A DNA stretch of 64,000 bases, taken from contig CAYWIM010000007.1 of assembly GCA_964458325.1 (NCBI GenBank), positions 1 to 64,000 of the forward strand. Reading direction: 5' to 3'. The notes under the pieces were generated by a model, which made no database searches, was not told where the DNA came from, and saw only the letters and a program-made list of their open reading frames with translations. The stretch comes from JAGMXM01 sp964458325. GTDB taxonomy: Bacteria > Verrucomicrobiota > Verrucomicrobiia > Limisphaerales > UBA1319. The translations under genes were made by a program, and so were the position numbers. This document shows, piece after piece, positions 24,064 through 31,717 of the stretch. The number at the start of each line of letters is the position of its first letter. Position 1 is the first letter of the stretch.

Positions 24064-24363
24064 ATGCCACTCATGATTGGTAAGTTGGGGGAACCCAATA
24101 CGCGAGGCGAAAGGCAGTTCCAAGGTTTTCTCCTGCCCGAGAACGCATGCTTTGAATTACCCGACGGCATGGATTTCAAGGCCTACCTTGTCGAGGAGAT
24201 CGCCGCGCTCGAGAACGCGAAAGGCCGCATTTGTCTCCGCGCGAAATTCCCGCCTCACACGCTGCTGGACACGGGCCTCGATGGCGCGATCGAGCTGTTG
24301 ACGGACTGCAGCACCTTGGTTGTCCGCCCGGCTCCCGCGGCTCCATCGCAGAGTGCCCTCTGA
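24064..24363 (+). CDS. Small hypothetical protein
   Basis: A 99-residue soluble protein (GKLGEPNTRGERQFQGFLL, then an acidic stretch VEEIAALENAKGRICLRAKFP). It follows the previous small gene by 21 bases and ends exactly where the convergent rmlD-like gene ends: the two stop codons abut as TGATCA. No family is recognised. The order cyclase, glycosyltransferase-like, two small proteins suggests one transcript. Confidence 0.5.
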   Translation: MPLMIGKLGEPNTRGERQFQGFLLPENACFELPDGMDFKAYLVEEIAALENAKGRICLRAKFPPHTLLDTGLDGAIELLTDCSTLVVRPAPAAPSQSAL

Positions 24364-25224
24364 TCAAAACGGCGCCTTGGGATGTGCTGCCAGCCATTCG
24401 GCCAGGCCTGGCAGCCGAAAGGAGAGGCAGGTCTGGACACGGCTGCAGTCCAATGAGGTGTCAGGTGGTCGGGGCGCCCCTTCGTATTGAAGGATGGACG
24501 CGGCTTCGAAACGCGGATTCAGCTCCGGGCATCGTTTGGCGACCAGCCTGCCGATCTCGAGCCGCGAAAGCCGGGCGCTCCCCGCCAGGTGATACAATCC
24601 GCTCCGCCCGGCTTGGACCAATTCCCAGACTGCCCGGGCCGTGACCTCCGCTGCCAGGGGACACCGATACTCGTCAGTGAACAGCCGCGGCACCTGGCCA
24701 GCGCGCCAGGCGCGCCTGAGTTCCTCGTTAAACCCCCGGTCGCCCGTGGGCGACACGCCGCCGTTGAGCGAGGTTCGAACCACCATGTGCCCGGGATTGC
24801 GCCGGACGATCTCCTCGGCCCTCGCCTTGGTCTCCGCGTAGACGCCCAGTGGATTCACCGGGTCCGACTCGACATACCCGCCCTTCCGGCCGTCGAAGAC
24901 GAGATCGGTCGAAAAAAGCAGAAACGAATGCGCTTCAGCCAGCCGTGACAGATGCGCGGTCACATCGACGTTCAACCGGTTGGCCAGGGCCGGATCCGCT
25001 TGGCATGCCGGGCTTCGGCTCAGCGCGGCGCAATGAATGATCCACTGAGGCGCCGTATGCGCGAAGAGATCGCGCACCGCCTTTTCATCGGTCAGGTCCA
25101 GCCGGTCCCGCGCGAGCGCGATCACTCGCCATCCCGGCGCGCAGGCGGCCGCCGCGCGCACCAGGTGGCTGCCAATCAGCCCTCCCGCTCCCGTTACCCA
25201 GGCGGTCAGCGGACGATCGCGCAT
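24364..25224 (-). CDS. RmlD-like NAD(P)-dependent sugar reductase/SDR
   Basis: 286 residues from the Met of MRDRPLTAWVTG; the frame extends upstream but through the neighbouring amidase gene. The N-terminal Rossmann glycine motif WVTGAGGLIGSHL, the extended-SDR fold with FSTDLVFDG, and the catalytic YAETKARAEE (Tyr-x3-Lys) match dTDP-4-dehydrorhamnose reductase (RmlD) and relatives. The product would reduce a nucleotide-activated 4-keto sugar for surface polysaccharide synthesis. The other rhamnose genes (rmlABC) are absent. It follows the aguB-like gene by 22 bases. Confidence 0.75.
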   Translation of the reverse strand: MRDRPLTAWVTGAGGLIGSHLVRAAAACAPGWRVIALARDRLDLTDEKAVRDLFAHTAPQWIIHCAALSRSPACQADPALANRLNVDVTAHLSRLAEAHSFLLFSTDLVFDGRKGGYVESDPVNPLGVYAETKARAEEIVRRNPGHMVVRTSLNGGVSPTGDRGFNEELRRAWRAGQVPRLFTDEYRCPLAAEVTARAVWELVQAGRSGLYHLAGSARLSRLEIGRLVAKRCPELNPRFEAASILQYEGAPRPPDTSLDCSRVQTCLSFRLPGLAEWLAAHPKAPF

Positions 25225-25246
25225 CGTGCGTTTCAATGATTCCAGA

Positions 25247-26158
25247 TCAAGCCGGGCTGGGGGCGTCTCCCCAGCGGGCAGTGACGCCGCCGTAAGCATC
25301 GACGCGTCGATCCCGCCAGAACGGCCATTGCTGCCGTGTGGCGGCCACCTGGGCCAAGTCCACCTCTGCCACAAGCGCCTCTTCCCGTGTCTGGCCGGCG
25401 CGCGCCAGGATTTCACCCATGGGCCCCGCCACGAAGCTTCGGCCCCAGAACTGGAGCCCATCGCCGGGGGGGGACGGTTCGAATCCCACCCGGTTGACCG
25501 CGGCCACAAAACAGCCGTTGGCGATCGCATGGCCGCGCTGGATGATCTCCCATGCCTCGAGCTGGCGCGGACCTGGATCGGCCTGTTCGGCCGGATGCCA
25601 GCCGATGGCGGTCGGGTAGAACAGGATATCGGCTCCCTGCATCGCCGTCAGCCGGGCGGCCTCCGGGTACCACTGATCCCAGCAGATCAGGATCCCAATC
25701 CGCCCAAACCGCGTGCTCCAGGCCCGAAAACCCAGGTCCCCAGGCGCAAAATAGAACTTCTCGTAATAGGCGGGATCGTCGGGGATATGCATCTTGCGGT
25801 AGCGTCCCAGCAAGGCCCCGTCCGCGTCGATCGCGACCGCGGTGTTATGGCAAAGGCCCGGAGCGCGCTCCTCGAACAGCGACGCTACCACCACCACGCC
25901 CCGCCGGGCAGCCCACTCCTGCCACACGGCCGTCGTCGGCCCCGGAACCGGCTCCGCCAGCCCAAAGTGCCGATGGTCCTCCGTCTGGCAGAAGTAGTGC
26001 GAGCAATGGAGTTCAGCCGTGCAGAGGATTTGCGCCCCCTGGCGGACCGCTTCCTCCGCCAATCCCAAGGAGCGGTCCAGGTTGGTCGCGGGATTCGAAT
26101 CGCACCGCGTCTGCAATAGCCCCACTCGCACCCGGCCATCTCCCCTATGCGTGTTCAT
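25247..26158 (-). CDS. aguB: N-carbamoylputrescine amidase (nitrilase family)
   Basis: 303 residues. The nitrilase-superfamily catalytic triad is visible: Glu in LCTAELHC (about 49), Lys in YRKMHIPDD (about 120) and nucleophilic Cys in ILICWDQWYPE (about 159). The pattern YRKMHIPDDPAYYEKFYF and GRSFVAGPMGE matches the AguB subfamily, which hydrolyses N-carbamoylputrescine to putrescine, CO2 and NH3 in the agmatine route to polyamines. The partner agmatine deiminase (AguA) is not in the window. Length is normal (about 290-300). Confidence 0.85.
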   Translation of the reverse strand: MNTHRGDGRVRVGLLQTRCDSNPATNLDRSLGLAEEAVRQGAQILCTAELHCSHYFCQTEDHRHFGLAEPVPGPTTAVWQEWAARRGVVVVASLFEERAPGLCHNTAVAIDADGALLGRYRKMHIPDDPAYYEKFYFAPGDLGFRAWSTRFGRIGILICWDQWYPEAARLTAMQGADILFYPTAIGWHPAEQADPGPRQLEAWEIIQRGHAIANGCFVAAVNRVGFEPSPPGDGLQFWGRSFVAGPMGEILARAGQTREEALVAEVDLAQVAATRQQWPFWRDRRVDAYGGVTARWGDAPSPA

Positions 26159-26271
26159 AATCCATCCGATGAGCCCGATACCGCGTTTCCGGAATTGTAG
26201 GATCGACGGGGCCGGTTGGCAACCGCGAGTTGAAAAGATGCGGTTTCCCGAAGAAAAACGCGATTTTGTCC

Positions 26272-26300
26272 TTGCGCGGCGCCGGCCGGGTGTTTACATA
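26272..26300 (+). promoter_or_regulatory. Candidate promoter of the HU gene
   Basis: TTGCGC (26272-26277), a 17-base spacer and TACATA (26295-26300), about 43 bases before the HU start. It gives an A-rich leader free of structure. Confidence 0.45.
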
Positions 26301-26342
26301 AAGGCTCGGTTGCACAACCGAACCAAACCAAAAATCAAAATT

Positions 26343-26630
26343 ATGGCTAAACCTCTGACCAAATCCGCTATTGCTGCCACGATTGCCGACAAGGTGCAAA
26401 TCAGCAAGAAACAGGCGGTGGCCACGCTCGATCTGCTGGCGGAGCTGGCTTACAAGAATGCCAAGAACACCTTCACCCTGCCCGGCATCGGCAAGCTGGT
26501 CCTCGTGAATCGCAAGGCGCGCATGGGACGCAATCCCGCGACGGGCCAGGCCATCAAAATCCCGGCCAAGAAAGTGGTGAAATTCCGCGTCGCCAAGGCA
26601 GCCAAGGACGCCATCCTGGGCGCGAAATAA
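26343..26630 (+). CDS. HU/IHF-family nucleoid DNA-binding protein
   Basis: 95 residues beginning MAKPLTKSAIAATIADK; the ATG is preceded by an A-rich leader. The HU fold is evident: two N-terminal helices (about 8-40), the beta arm segment TFTLPGIGKLVLVNRKARMGRNPATG (here about 47-73) with the DNA-intercalating Pro in RNPATG, and the basic C-terminal strand VVKFRVAKAAKD. It is a monocistronic, probably abundant nucleoid protein with its own promoter and strong terminator. The longer upstream reading frame has no coding character. Confidence 0.93.
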   Translation: MAKPLTKSAIAATIADKVQISKKQAVATLDLLAELAYKNAKNTFTLPGIGKLVLVNRKARMGRNPATGQAIKIPAKKVVKFRVAKAAKDAILGAK

Positions 26631-26649
26631 CCTCGGCGGACTCACACCA

Positions 26650-26678
26650 GGCACTCTGGGATTCAGAGTGCCTTTTTT
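26650..26678 (+). terminator. Rho-independent terminator of the HU gene
   Basis: Perfect 9-bp stem GGCACTCTG/CAGAGTGCC with a 5-base loop followed by TTTTTT; it lies 20 bases after the HU stop. Confidence 0.93.
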
Positions 26679-26703
26679 GTTGTTCCCGCTCCGCCTCGCC
26701 TGT

Positions 26704-27741
26704 ATGGCCATGGATCCGCCTTTCCGGCGTTGCGCCGTTGTCGGCTGCGGCGCCCTGGGCAGCTATTACGGGGCCCGCCTCCTCGAGGCAGGCGCGAACG
26801 TCCATTTCCTCCTCCGCTCCGATTATGATGCCGTCCGGCTCTCCGGCGTCCACATCGAGAGCTATCTGGGCGATCTCCATGTCCAGCCCCGATGCGCTCG
26901 GTCCGCGGCCGACATCGGCGAGGTCGATCTGGTTCTCATCGGGCTCAAGACCACCGCCAACGACCAGTTCGCCACGCTTCTCCCGCCATTGGTCGGTCCG
27001 CGAACACTGGTCGTCACCCTCCAGAATGGGCTGGGCAATGAGGCGCGCCTGGCGGCGCTATTTGGCCCCCGCAACATCCTGGGCGGCCTCTGCTTCGTCT
27101 GCCTGAACCGGCTGGCCCCCGGCCGCATTCACCACAGCGCACATGGCCACATCGTGCTGGGCGAATACCAGCGCGCGGCCGCCGATCGCACGCAGGCGCT
27201 TGCGGAGTTCTTTCGTCAGGCTCGCGTCCCTTGCGAGGTCACGAACGATCTCGAATGCGCCCATTGGGAGAAGCTGGTCTGGAACGTGCCGTTCAACGGG
27301 CTGGGGGTGGCAGGCGCCGCCGGATGGCCGGCCTTCGAGTCAGGCGCTGTGCCCTCAGGCATCGACCGCGGGGCGTGCCTGCCCACCGATCGTCTCCTGA
27401 GCGATCCCGGCTGGGCCCGGCTGGTCCGAGATCTCATGCTGGAAATCATCCGCACCGCCGCCGCGTTCGGCCATGCCATCCCCGAATCGTGCGCCGATCT
27501 CAATATCGAGCGCACACGAGTGATGGGCAGCTATCGGGCCTCGACCTTGATCGACTTCGAACGCGGCCAGCCGATCGAGATCGAAAGCCTCTTTCTCGAG
27601 CCCTACCGCCGCGCTTGCCAGGCGGGGGTGCCCGTCCCCCGCCTGGCTGCTCTGGTCAGCGTCCTGCGCCAGCTCGATTGGGATTCCAGCCTTGATTCCG
27701 GGCTGGGGAGCTCTACCATGGAAACGGACATCATCAACTGA
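26704..27741 (+). CDS. panE: 2-dehydropantoate 2-reductase (ketopantoate reductase)
   Basis: 345 residues. I start at ATG 26704, since the longer frame runs back into the HU terminator. The N-terminal NADPH site CAVVGCGALGSYYG (about residues 10-23), the ketopantoate-reductase linker KTTANDQF and TLQNGLGNE, and the catalytic Lys in HWEKLVWNVPFNG (about 188) are present. The C-terminal helical domain has the conserved Glu/Ser region with SYRASTLIDFERGQPIEI. It would make pantoate for CoA. Family members sometimes reduce other 2-keto acids, so the exact substrate is likely but not proven. Confidence 0.85.
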   Translation: MAMDPPFRRCAVVGCGALGSYYGARLLEAGANVHFLLRSDYDAVRLSGVHIESYLGDLHVQPRCARSAADIGEVDLVLIGLKTTANDQFATLLPPLVGPRTLVVTLQNGLGNEARLAALFGPRNILGGLCFVCLNRLAPGRIHHSAHGHIVLGEYQRAAADRTQALAEFFRQARVPCEVTNDLECAHWEKLVWNVPFNGLGVAGAAGWPAFESGAVPSGIDRGACLPTDRLLSDPGWARLVRDLMLEIIRTAAAFGHAIPESCADLNIERTRVMGSYRASTLIDFERGQPIEIESLFLEPYRRACQAGVPVPRLAALVSVLRQLDWDSSLDSGLGSSTMETDIIN

Positions 27742-27756
27742 CAACCCGATTATCGC

Positions 27757-29079
27757 ATGACTGACTTGAGGTTCCTTTCACGCCGCGCGTTCCTTGGGCG
27801 CGGCGCCGCCGCCATTCTGGCTGCCCGCTTGTCGCCCGAGATTGCCGGTCCGGGCGTTTTGGCCGCAAACGGTCAGCCGGGAGCCAACGATCGAATTCAG
27901 CTTGGCGCCATCGGCGTTGGACGCCAGGGGGGCGGTCTTGTCTCGATGTTCGCCCGGCTGAAGAGCGCCCGTTTCACCGCGATCGCCGACATCAACCTGC
28001 CTCGCGCTCGCGAGGTGGCCCAACCGCTCGGGGCCCAGGTCTTTCAGGATTACCGCCAGCTGCTCGAACGCAAAGACGTCGATGCGGTAATCACCGCTAC
28101 GCCCGAGCAATGGCGGGTTTTCATCTGTCTCGATGCGTGCCGGGCCGGCAAAGACCTCTACGTCGAGAAACCGATGAGCCTGACCATCCGGGAGGGGCGG
28201 CTGATCGTGCAGGCGGTGCGCAAACACCAGCGGATCTTTCAGACCGGCAGCCAGCAGCGGTCCATGGAGCCCAACCGGCACGGATGCGAATTGATCCGAA
28301 ACGGCCGGATTGGCCGGATCCAGCGCGTGGTTGCCTACAACTATCCCAGCCCGTGGGAATGCAGGCTTCCAGCGCAGCCGGTGCCGGCTGGCCTCGATTG
28401 GGACCGCTGGTGCGGCCCTGTCGAACCTGTCGCTTATCACCTGGACATCCAAACCCCGCGCGCCAATCCCGGCTGGCTCTCCTGCTGGCAGTTCTCCGGC
28501 GGAGAAATGACCGGCTGGGGAAGCCATGGCTTCGATCAGGTCCAATGGGCCCTGGGCCAGGACGAAGGCGGACCCATCGAGGTCTGGACGGATGGCCCGC
28601 CCCTCCGGCGCCCCGTCTACTCGGCCCCCGAAAGCCGGGAGCGCGGCGATGGCATTTGCCGCCAGCCCAAGCTCTTCTTCCGATACCCGGGCGAAATTGT
28701 GATGGAGCTGGGCAACGGCCCCGCAGGCGGCGCCATTTTCTTCGGCGAGAAAGGCAAGATCACCATCGACCGCGCCATGTGCAAATCCGAGCCCGAGGAG
28801 CTCGCTGAGGAACCGCTTCCCGCCGGCGCCCTGCGCCTCTATCGCTCCAATCATCACCAGCAGAACTGGCTCGACTGCATCCGCTCCCGCAAACCGCCCA
28901 TTGCCGATGCCGAGACAGGGCATCGGTCTGCCACCGTTTGCCACCTGGGCAACATCGCTCGGCTTTTGGGGCGTCGTCTGAAATGGGATCCCGCCCGCGA
29001 GTTGTTCGACGATGCGGAAGCCAACAAGCTGCTCGATCGCCCCCGCCGGCAAGGGTATGAGCTGCCCTCGTCGGTCTGA
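27757..29079 (+). CDS. Tat-exported Gfo/Idh/MocA family oxidoreductase
   Basis: 440 residues with a twin-arginine signal (LSRRAFLGRGAAAIL), NAD(P) Rossmann motif LGAIGVGRQGGGLV (about 49-62) and the family lysine in VEKPMSLTIREG (about 132). The second domain holds the usual RSNHHQQNWLDCI end. It is a periplasmic sugar oxidoreductase of unknown substrate and is only about 25-30% like the one at 10.4-11.8 kb by eye. It begins 16 bases after panE. A bidirectional terminator follows. Confidence 0.85.
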   Translation: MTDLRFLSRRAFLGRGAAAILAARLSPEIAGPGVLAANGQPGANDRIQLGAIGVGRQGGGLVSMFARLKSARFTAIADINLPRAREVAQPLGAQVFQDYRQLLERKDVDAVITATPEQWRVFICLDACRAGKDLYVEKPMSLTIREGRLIVQAVRKHQRIFQTGSQQRSMEPNRHGCELIRNGRIGRIQRVVAYNYPSPWECRLPAQPVPAGLDWDRWCGPVEPVAYHLDIQTPRANPGWLSCWQFSGGEMTGWGSHGFDQVQWALGQDEGGPIEVWTDGPPLRRPVYSAPESRERGDGICRQPKLFFRYPGEIVMELGNGPAGGAIFFGEKGKITIDRAMCKSEPEELAEEPLPAGALRLYRSNHHQQNWLDCIRSRKPPIADAETGHRSATVCHLGNIARLLGRRLKWDPARELFDDAEANKLLDRPRRQGYELPSSV

Positions 29080-29100
29080 CCTGACCAGGGTTTCGAAACA

Positions 29101-29133
29101 AAAAAAGCCACGCCCGAGGCGTGGCTTCTTTTT
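29101..29133. terminator. Bidirectional rho-independent terminator
   Basis: An 8-bp GC-rich stem GCCACGCC/GGCGTGGC with a 3-base loop, flanked by A6 on the left and a TTCTTTTT run on the right. It can end both the oxidoreductase transcript and the small convergent gene. Confidence 0.9.
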
Positions 29134-29148
29134 GGGTGTTTTGGCCGG

Positions 29149-29307
29149 TTATTTCTCGCCCGACCAATCGCTGGCGCGGATGATCTCCCGGACCTTCCGC
29201 CTTTCATATCGATGTTTCTGAGGTTTCTCCGGCCGGTCGGCCACCTGCCGGAACGGATGTTTGGGGTTATGGACGACCTCGTCCATCTGATCCAGAGGTT
29301 TGGTCAT
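29149..29307 (-). CDS. Small conserved-type basic protein
   Basis: 52 residues (MTKPLDQMDEVVHNPKHPF at the start, EKPQKHRYERRKVREIIRAS then a short WSGEK end). Rich in Lys/Arg and His, mostly helical, no signal peptide. It ends just before the bidirectional terminator, which supports it being transcribed. No family is recognised; a nucleic-acid or ribosome-associated role is only a guess. Confidence 0.5.
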   Translation of the reverse strand: MTKPLDQMDEVVHNPKHPFRQVADRPEKPQKHRYERRKVREIIRASDWSGEK

Positions 29308-29449
29308 ACGTTATTGGATCATGGTTTGAGATCGCGCCCGAGGGCGCAGCACCCACCGGATGGCACATCATTGCCTCCGGCAGCCCGCGGTCTCACGCGA
29401 TGCTTCACCGTCCTTTTAGACCGCGCCCGTCATCCGGATGTTCAATCAG

Positions 29450-29878
29450 CTACCGGGTGGTGGGCTGTCCGGCTCTTAGCCAAGCTATCAAGCCCCCATC
29501 GAGGTGGTACACCCGCCCGAAACGCAATTCCTCGAAAACCTTCAGTGCCTTCGAGCTTCGATGACCCGACCGGCAGTGGATCAAGTACACCCCGTTCCGG
29601 TCCAACGCACCCACCCGTTCTTTGAATTGGGCATGATGGAGGTCGATGTTTCGTGCTCCCTGAATATGACCCTCCGCAAACTCCTCTGGCGTTCGAACAT
29701 CCAAAACGATCATGTCCGGGTTTTGCTGGATCAGCTCAGCTGCCTGATGGGGATCCACGTGTTTGCAGGTGGATCCGGTCGAGGGGTTCCCGTCGTGAGG
29801 CGCTCCGCGCCAATGGACGGATCCCGTTCCCGTTAAAGCCGCAATGAGCGCCCCTGCCGTCATCCATATTCGTTTCAT
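29450..29878 (-). CDS. Secreted single-domain rhodanese-like protein
   Basis: 142 residues. It starts at the Met overlapping the preceding HEAT gene's stop as ATGA. A signal-like N-terminus (IWMTAGALIAALTG) is followed by a rhodanese fold: VLDVRTPEEFAEGHIQGARNIDL, then the active-site loop HCRSGHRSSKA with the sulfur-carrying Cys (about residue 111), and YHLDGGLIAW at the end. Sulfurtransferase or redox-linked periplasmic role; substrate unknown. Coupled translation makes it part of an operon with the HEAT protein. Confidence 0.8.
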   Translation of the reverse strand: MKRIWMTAGALIAALTGTGSVHWRGAPHDGNPSTGSTCKHVDPHQAAELIQQNPDMIVLDVRTPEEFAEGHIQGARNIDLHHAQFKERVGALDRNGVYLIHCRSGHRSSKALKVFEELRFGRVYHLDGGLIAWLRAGQPTTR

Positions 29879-30708
29879 TGTCGAGTGGCTTCGATTTGCC
29901 GAACTGCGGTCGCGCCCGCCTCGCGCACCTGCATGTGTGGATCGTTGGTGAGCGCGCGCAGTCTGGGGAGAGCCTGGGCCGCCCGGATCCCGAATGCGGC
30001 CAGACCCTGAGCCGCCGTGAGGCGCGCCCACGAATTCGTATCCCCCAGCATCCCCTCCAACGCGGGTACAGCCTTCTCTGGGTCTAGTCCCAGGGCGGCC
30101 AGGGTGGCCGCCGCCTGCACGCGCAACAACAAGTCGGGCGCCGCCATGCACCCGATCAGGGCCGGAATGGCTGGTTCAGCCGCTAACCCTGTTTGGCGCA
30201 AGGCGCTGGCAGCCGAAAACCGGACGGAAAAATCCGAATGCTCGAGCGCCCGCGCCAGACTCATGACCGCCTCCGGTCCAATCCCCACAAGCGCGCTTGC
30301 GACGAAACCCGGATTCGATCCGGATTCGAGCAGTCGCTCGAGATCCGGGATCGCTGGAACGGCGCTGGCGCCTAACAACCGGAAGGCCTGGACTGCCTGA
30401 TGGCGCGGATCCGGCTTTCGCTGCCCCAACCTCAGCCAGCGGGCGATGCGGCCCGATGGCCGCCAACCGCTCGGCCAGGGCGGCCCCTGCTGCCCCACCA
30501 AAGCCACCATGGCCGGCAATGCATTGGTTCCGGCCTCGCGCAGCGCCACGGCCGCCTCGGCGTCCCGCGCGGTGCCGATCATGCGCAGCCATGTCCCGAT
30601 CGGATGGCCTCGCACCTCCGGTTCGGACGAGCGCAGCGGCAGGAGGGCTAGAAGGACCAGCCCCGCCAGAGCGGCCGCCCATCCCGCCACCTCGCGACGG
30701 CTCCTCAT
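29875..30708 (-). CDS. HEAT-repeat membrane-anchored protein
   Basis: 277 residues with a short N-terminal membrane anchor (AAALAGLVLLALL). From residue about 45 to the end run about six helical HEAT repeats (for example AVALREAGTNALPAMVALV, AVQAFRLLGASAVPAIPDL, AAATLAALGLDPEKAVPAL, AGATAVRQIEATRQ). They form a curved scaffold, probably in the periplasm, for protein contacts. No catalytic residues are seen. The downstream rhodanese gene overlaps by four bases (ATGA), so both are coexpressed. Confidence 0.75.
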   Translation of the reverse strand: MRSRREVAGWAAALAGLVLLALLPLRSSEPEVRGHPIGTWLRMIGTARDAEAAVALREAGTNALPAMVALVGQQGPPWPSGWRPSGRIARWLRLGQRKPDPRHQAVQAFRLLGASAVPAIPDLERLLESGSNPGFVASALVGIGPEAVMSLARALEHSDFSVRFSAASALRQTGLAAEPAIPALIGCMAAPDLLLRVQAAATLAALGLDPEKAVPALEGMLGDTNSWARLTAAQGLAAFGIRAAQALPRLRALTNDPHMQVREAGATAVRQIEATRQ

Positions 30709-30747
30709 CGCAATCGACTGCGCCTTTCCTCCCGGATGCTCAAAGGA

Positions 30748-31659
30748 CTACGCCGTGTCGGCCAGAGCCCGGTTCATTCGCTCGATGGCTTCGTCGATCT
30801 CCGCGGGGCTTTTGAATCCGATCACGACGGCGTCGATCTCGCGGCAAGCCATGGCGAAGCGGATCGATTTCTCGCGGTCCTCGGCATGAGTGAAGTCGCC
30901 GTTGCCGATGATCTTCATGCCAATGACGCCCCGACCTTTGGCATGCATGGCGCGGATCTGCTCGAGGACAGGCTCGATCTGGTTCCCGGGCTGATTCCAG
31001 CTCTCGGTGGCGCCATCGACATGCTTGGCCTGCGGATTAACGCGGACCAGGTGCACCTGAGTCCAGTTCGATTCGGTGGCGGCGCGAAGGGCGGGCAGGC
31101 TGTGGCACGACACGCCCTTGAGCCGGATCCACTTCTTCTGTTGCGCCTCCTCGAACCCATCCATGATCCGCTTCATGTCCTCCGTCCAGTTGCCCCTGAC
31201 CATGCAATGGATCAACAGGCTGTCGATATAATCGGTCTGGAACGTCTTGCGGTGGCGGTCGATGGCTTCGAGGACGTTGGCCGGCTTGCCAGGCACCTTG
31301 GTCTGGATAAACAGCTTCTCCCGAGGCAGGCCTTTGATCGCCCCGCCAATCCATTCGAAGGTCCGATATCCCTGTGCCGCGTCGATATAGGTGATCCCGC
31401 GGTCATATGCATACCGGATCAGACGATTGAAACCTTCCGCGCCCAGGGCAAACTGGACCTGGCCGCTGTTGCTGCCCGTGCCGATTCCCAGCCGCGAGAT
31501 GCGCAGCCCCGTCTGGCCGAGCGGCACCTGATCGACCGCGGTCCGCCGGGTGGCATCCGCCGATGCCGCCCGGATCTGGGCTGGCCCCAGGGAAATGGCG
31601 CCCGTCAACAGCGCCGCGCGGCCGATAAAACCGCGGCGGCTAATGCGTTGCTCTTGCAT
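30748..31659 (-). CDS. Tat-exported aldo/keto reductase
   Basis: 303 residues from the Met of MQEQRISRRGFIGRAA, a twin-arginine signal that fixes this start over an upstream alternative. The TIM barrel has the AKR family strand order: LGQTGLRISRLGIG, YAYDRGITYIDAAQGY (Asp/Tyr active site), the catalytic Lys in LFIQTKVPGKP (about residue 111) and the catalytic His position in DSLLIHCMV. The C-terminal end carries the NADPH-binding VVIGFKSPAEIDEAIERM. It would reduce a sugar or aldehyde outside the cytoplasm with bound cofactor. The third Tat redox enzyme of the window. Confidence 0.83.
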   Translation of the reverse strand: MQEQRISRRGFIGRAALLTGAISLGPAQIRAASADATRRTAVDQVPLGQTGLRISRLGIGTGSNSGQVQFALGAEGFNRLIRYAYDRGITYIDAAQGYRTFEWIGGAIKGLPREKLFIQTKVPGKPANVLEAIDRHRKTFQTDYIDSLLIHCMVRGNWTEDMKRIMDGFEEAQQKKWIRLKGVSCHSLPALRAATESNWTQVHLVRVNPQAKHVDGATESWNQPGNQIEPVLEQIRAMHAKGRGVIGMKIIGNGDFTHAEDREKSIRFAMACREIDAVVIGFKSPAEIDEAIERMNRALADTA

Positions 31660-31717
31660 AAGATCCTTCCATGTTGGCTCGATACGCAACCGAACGTTCC
31701 AAAAAAAAACCGGCTTG

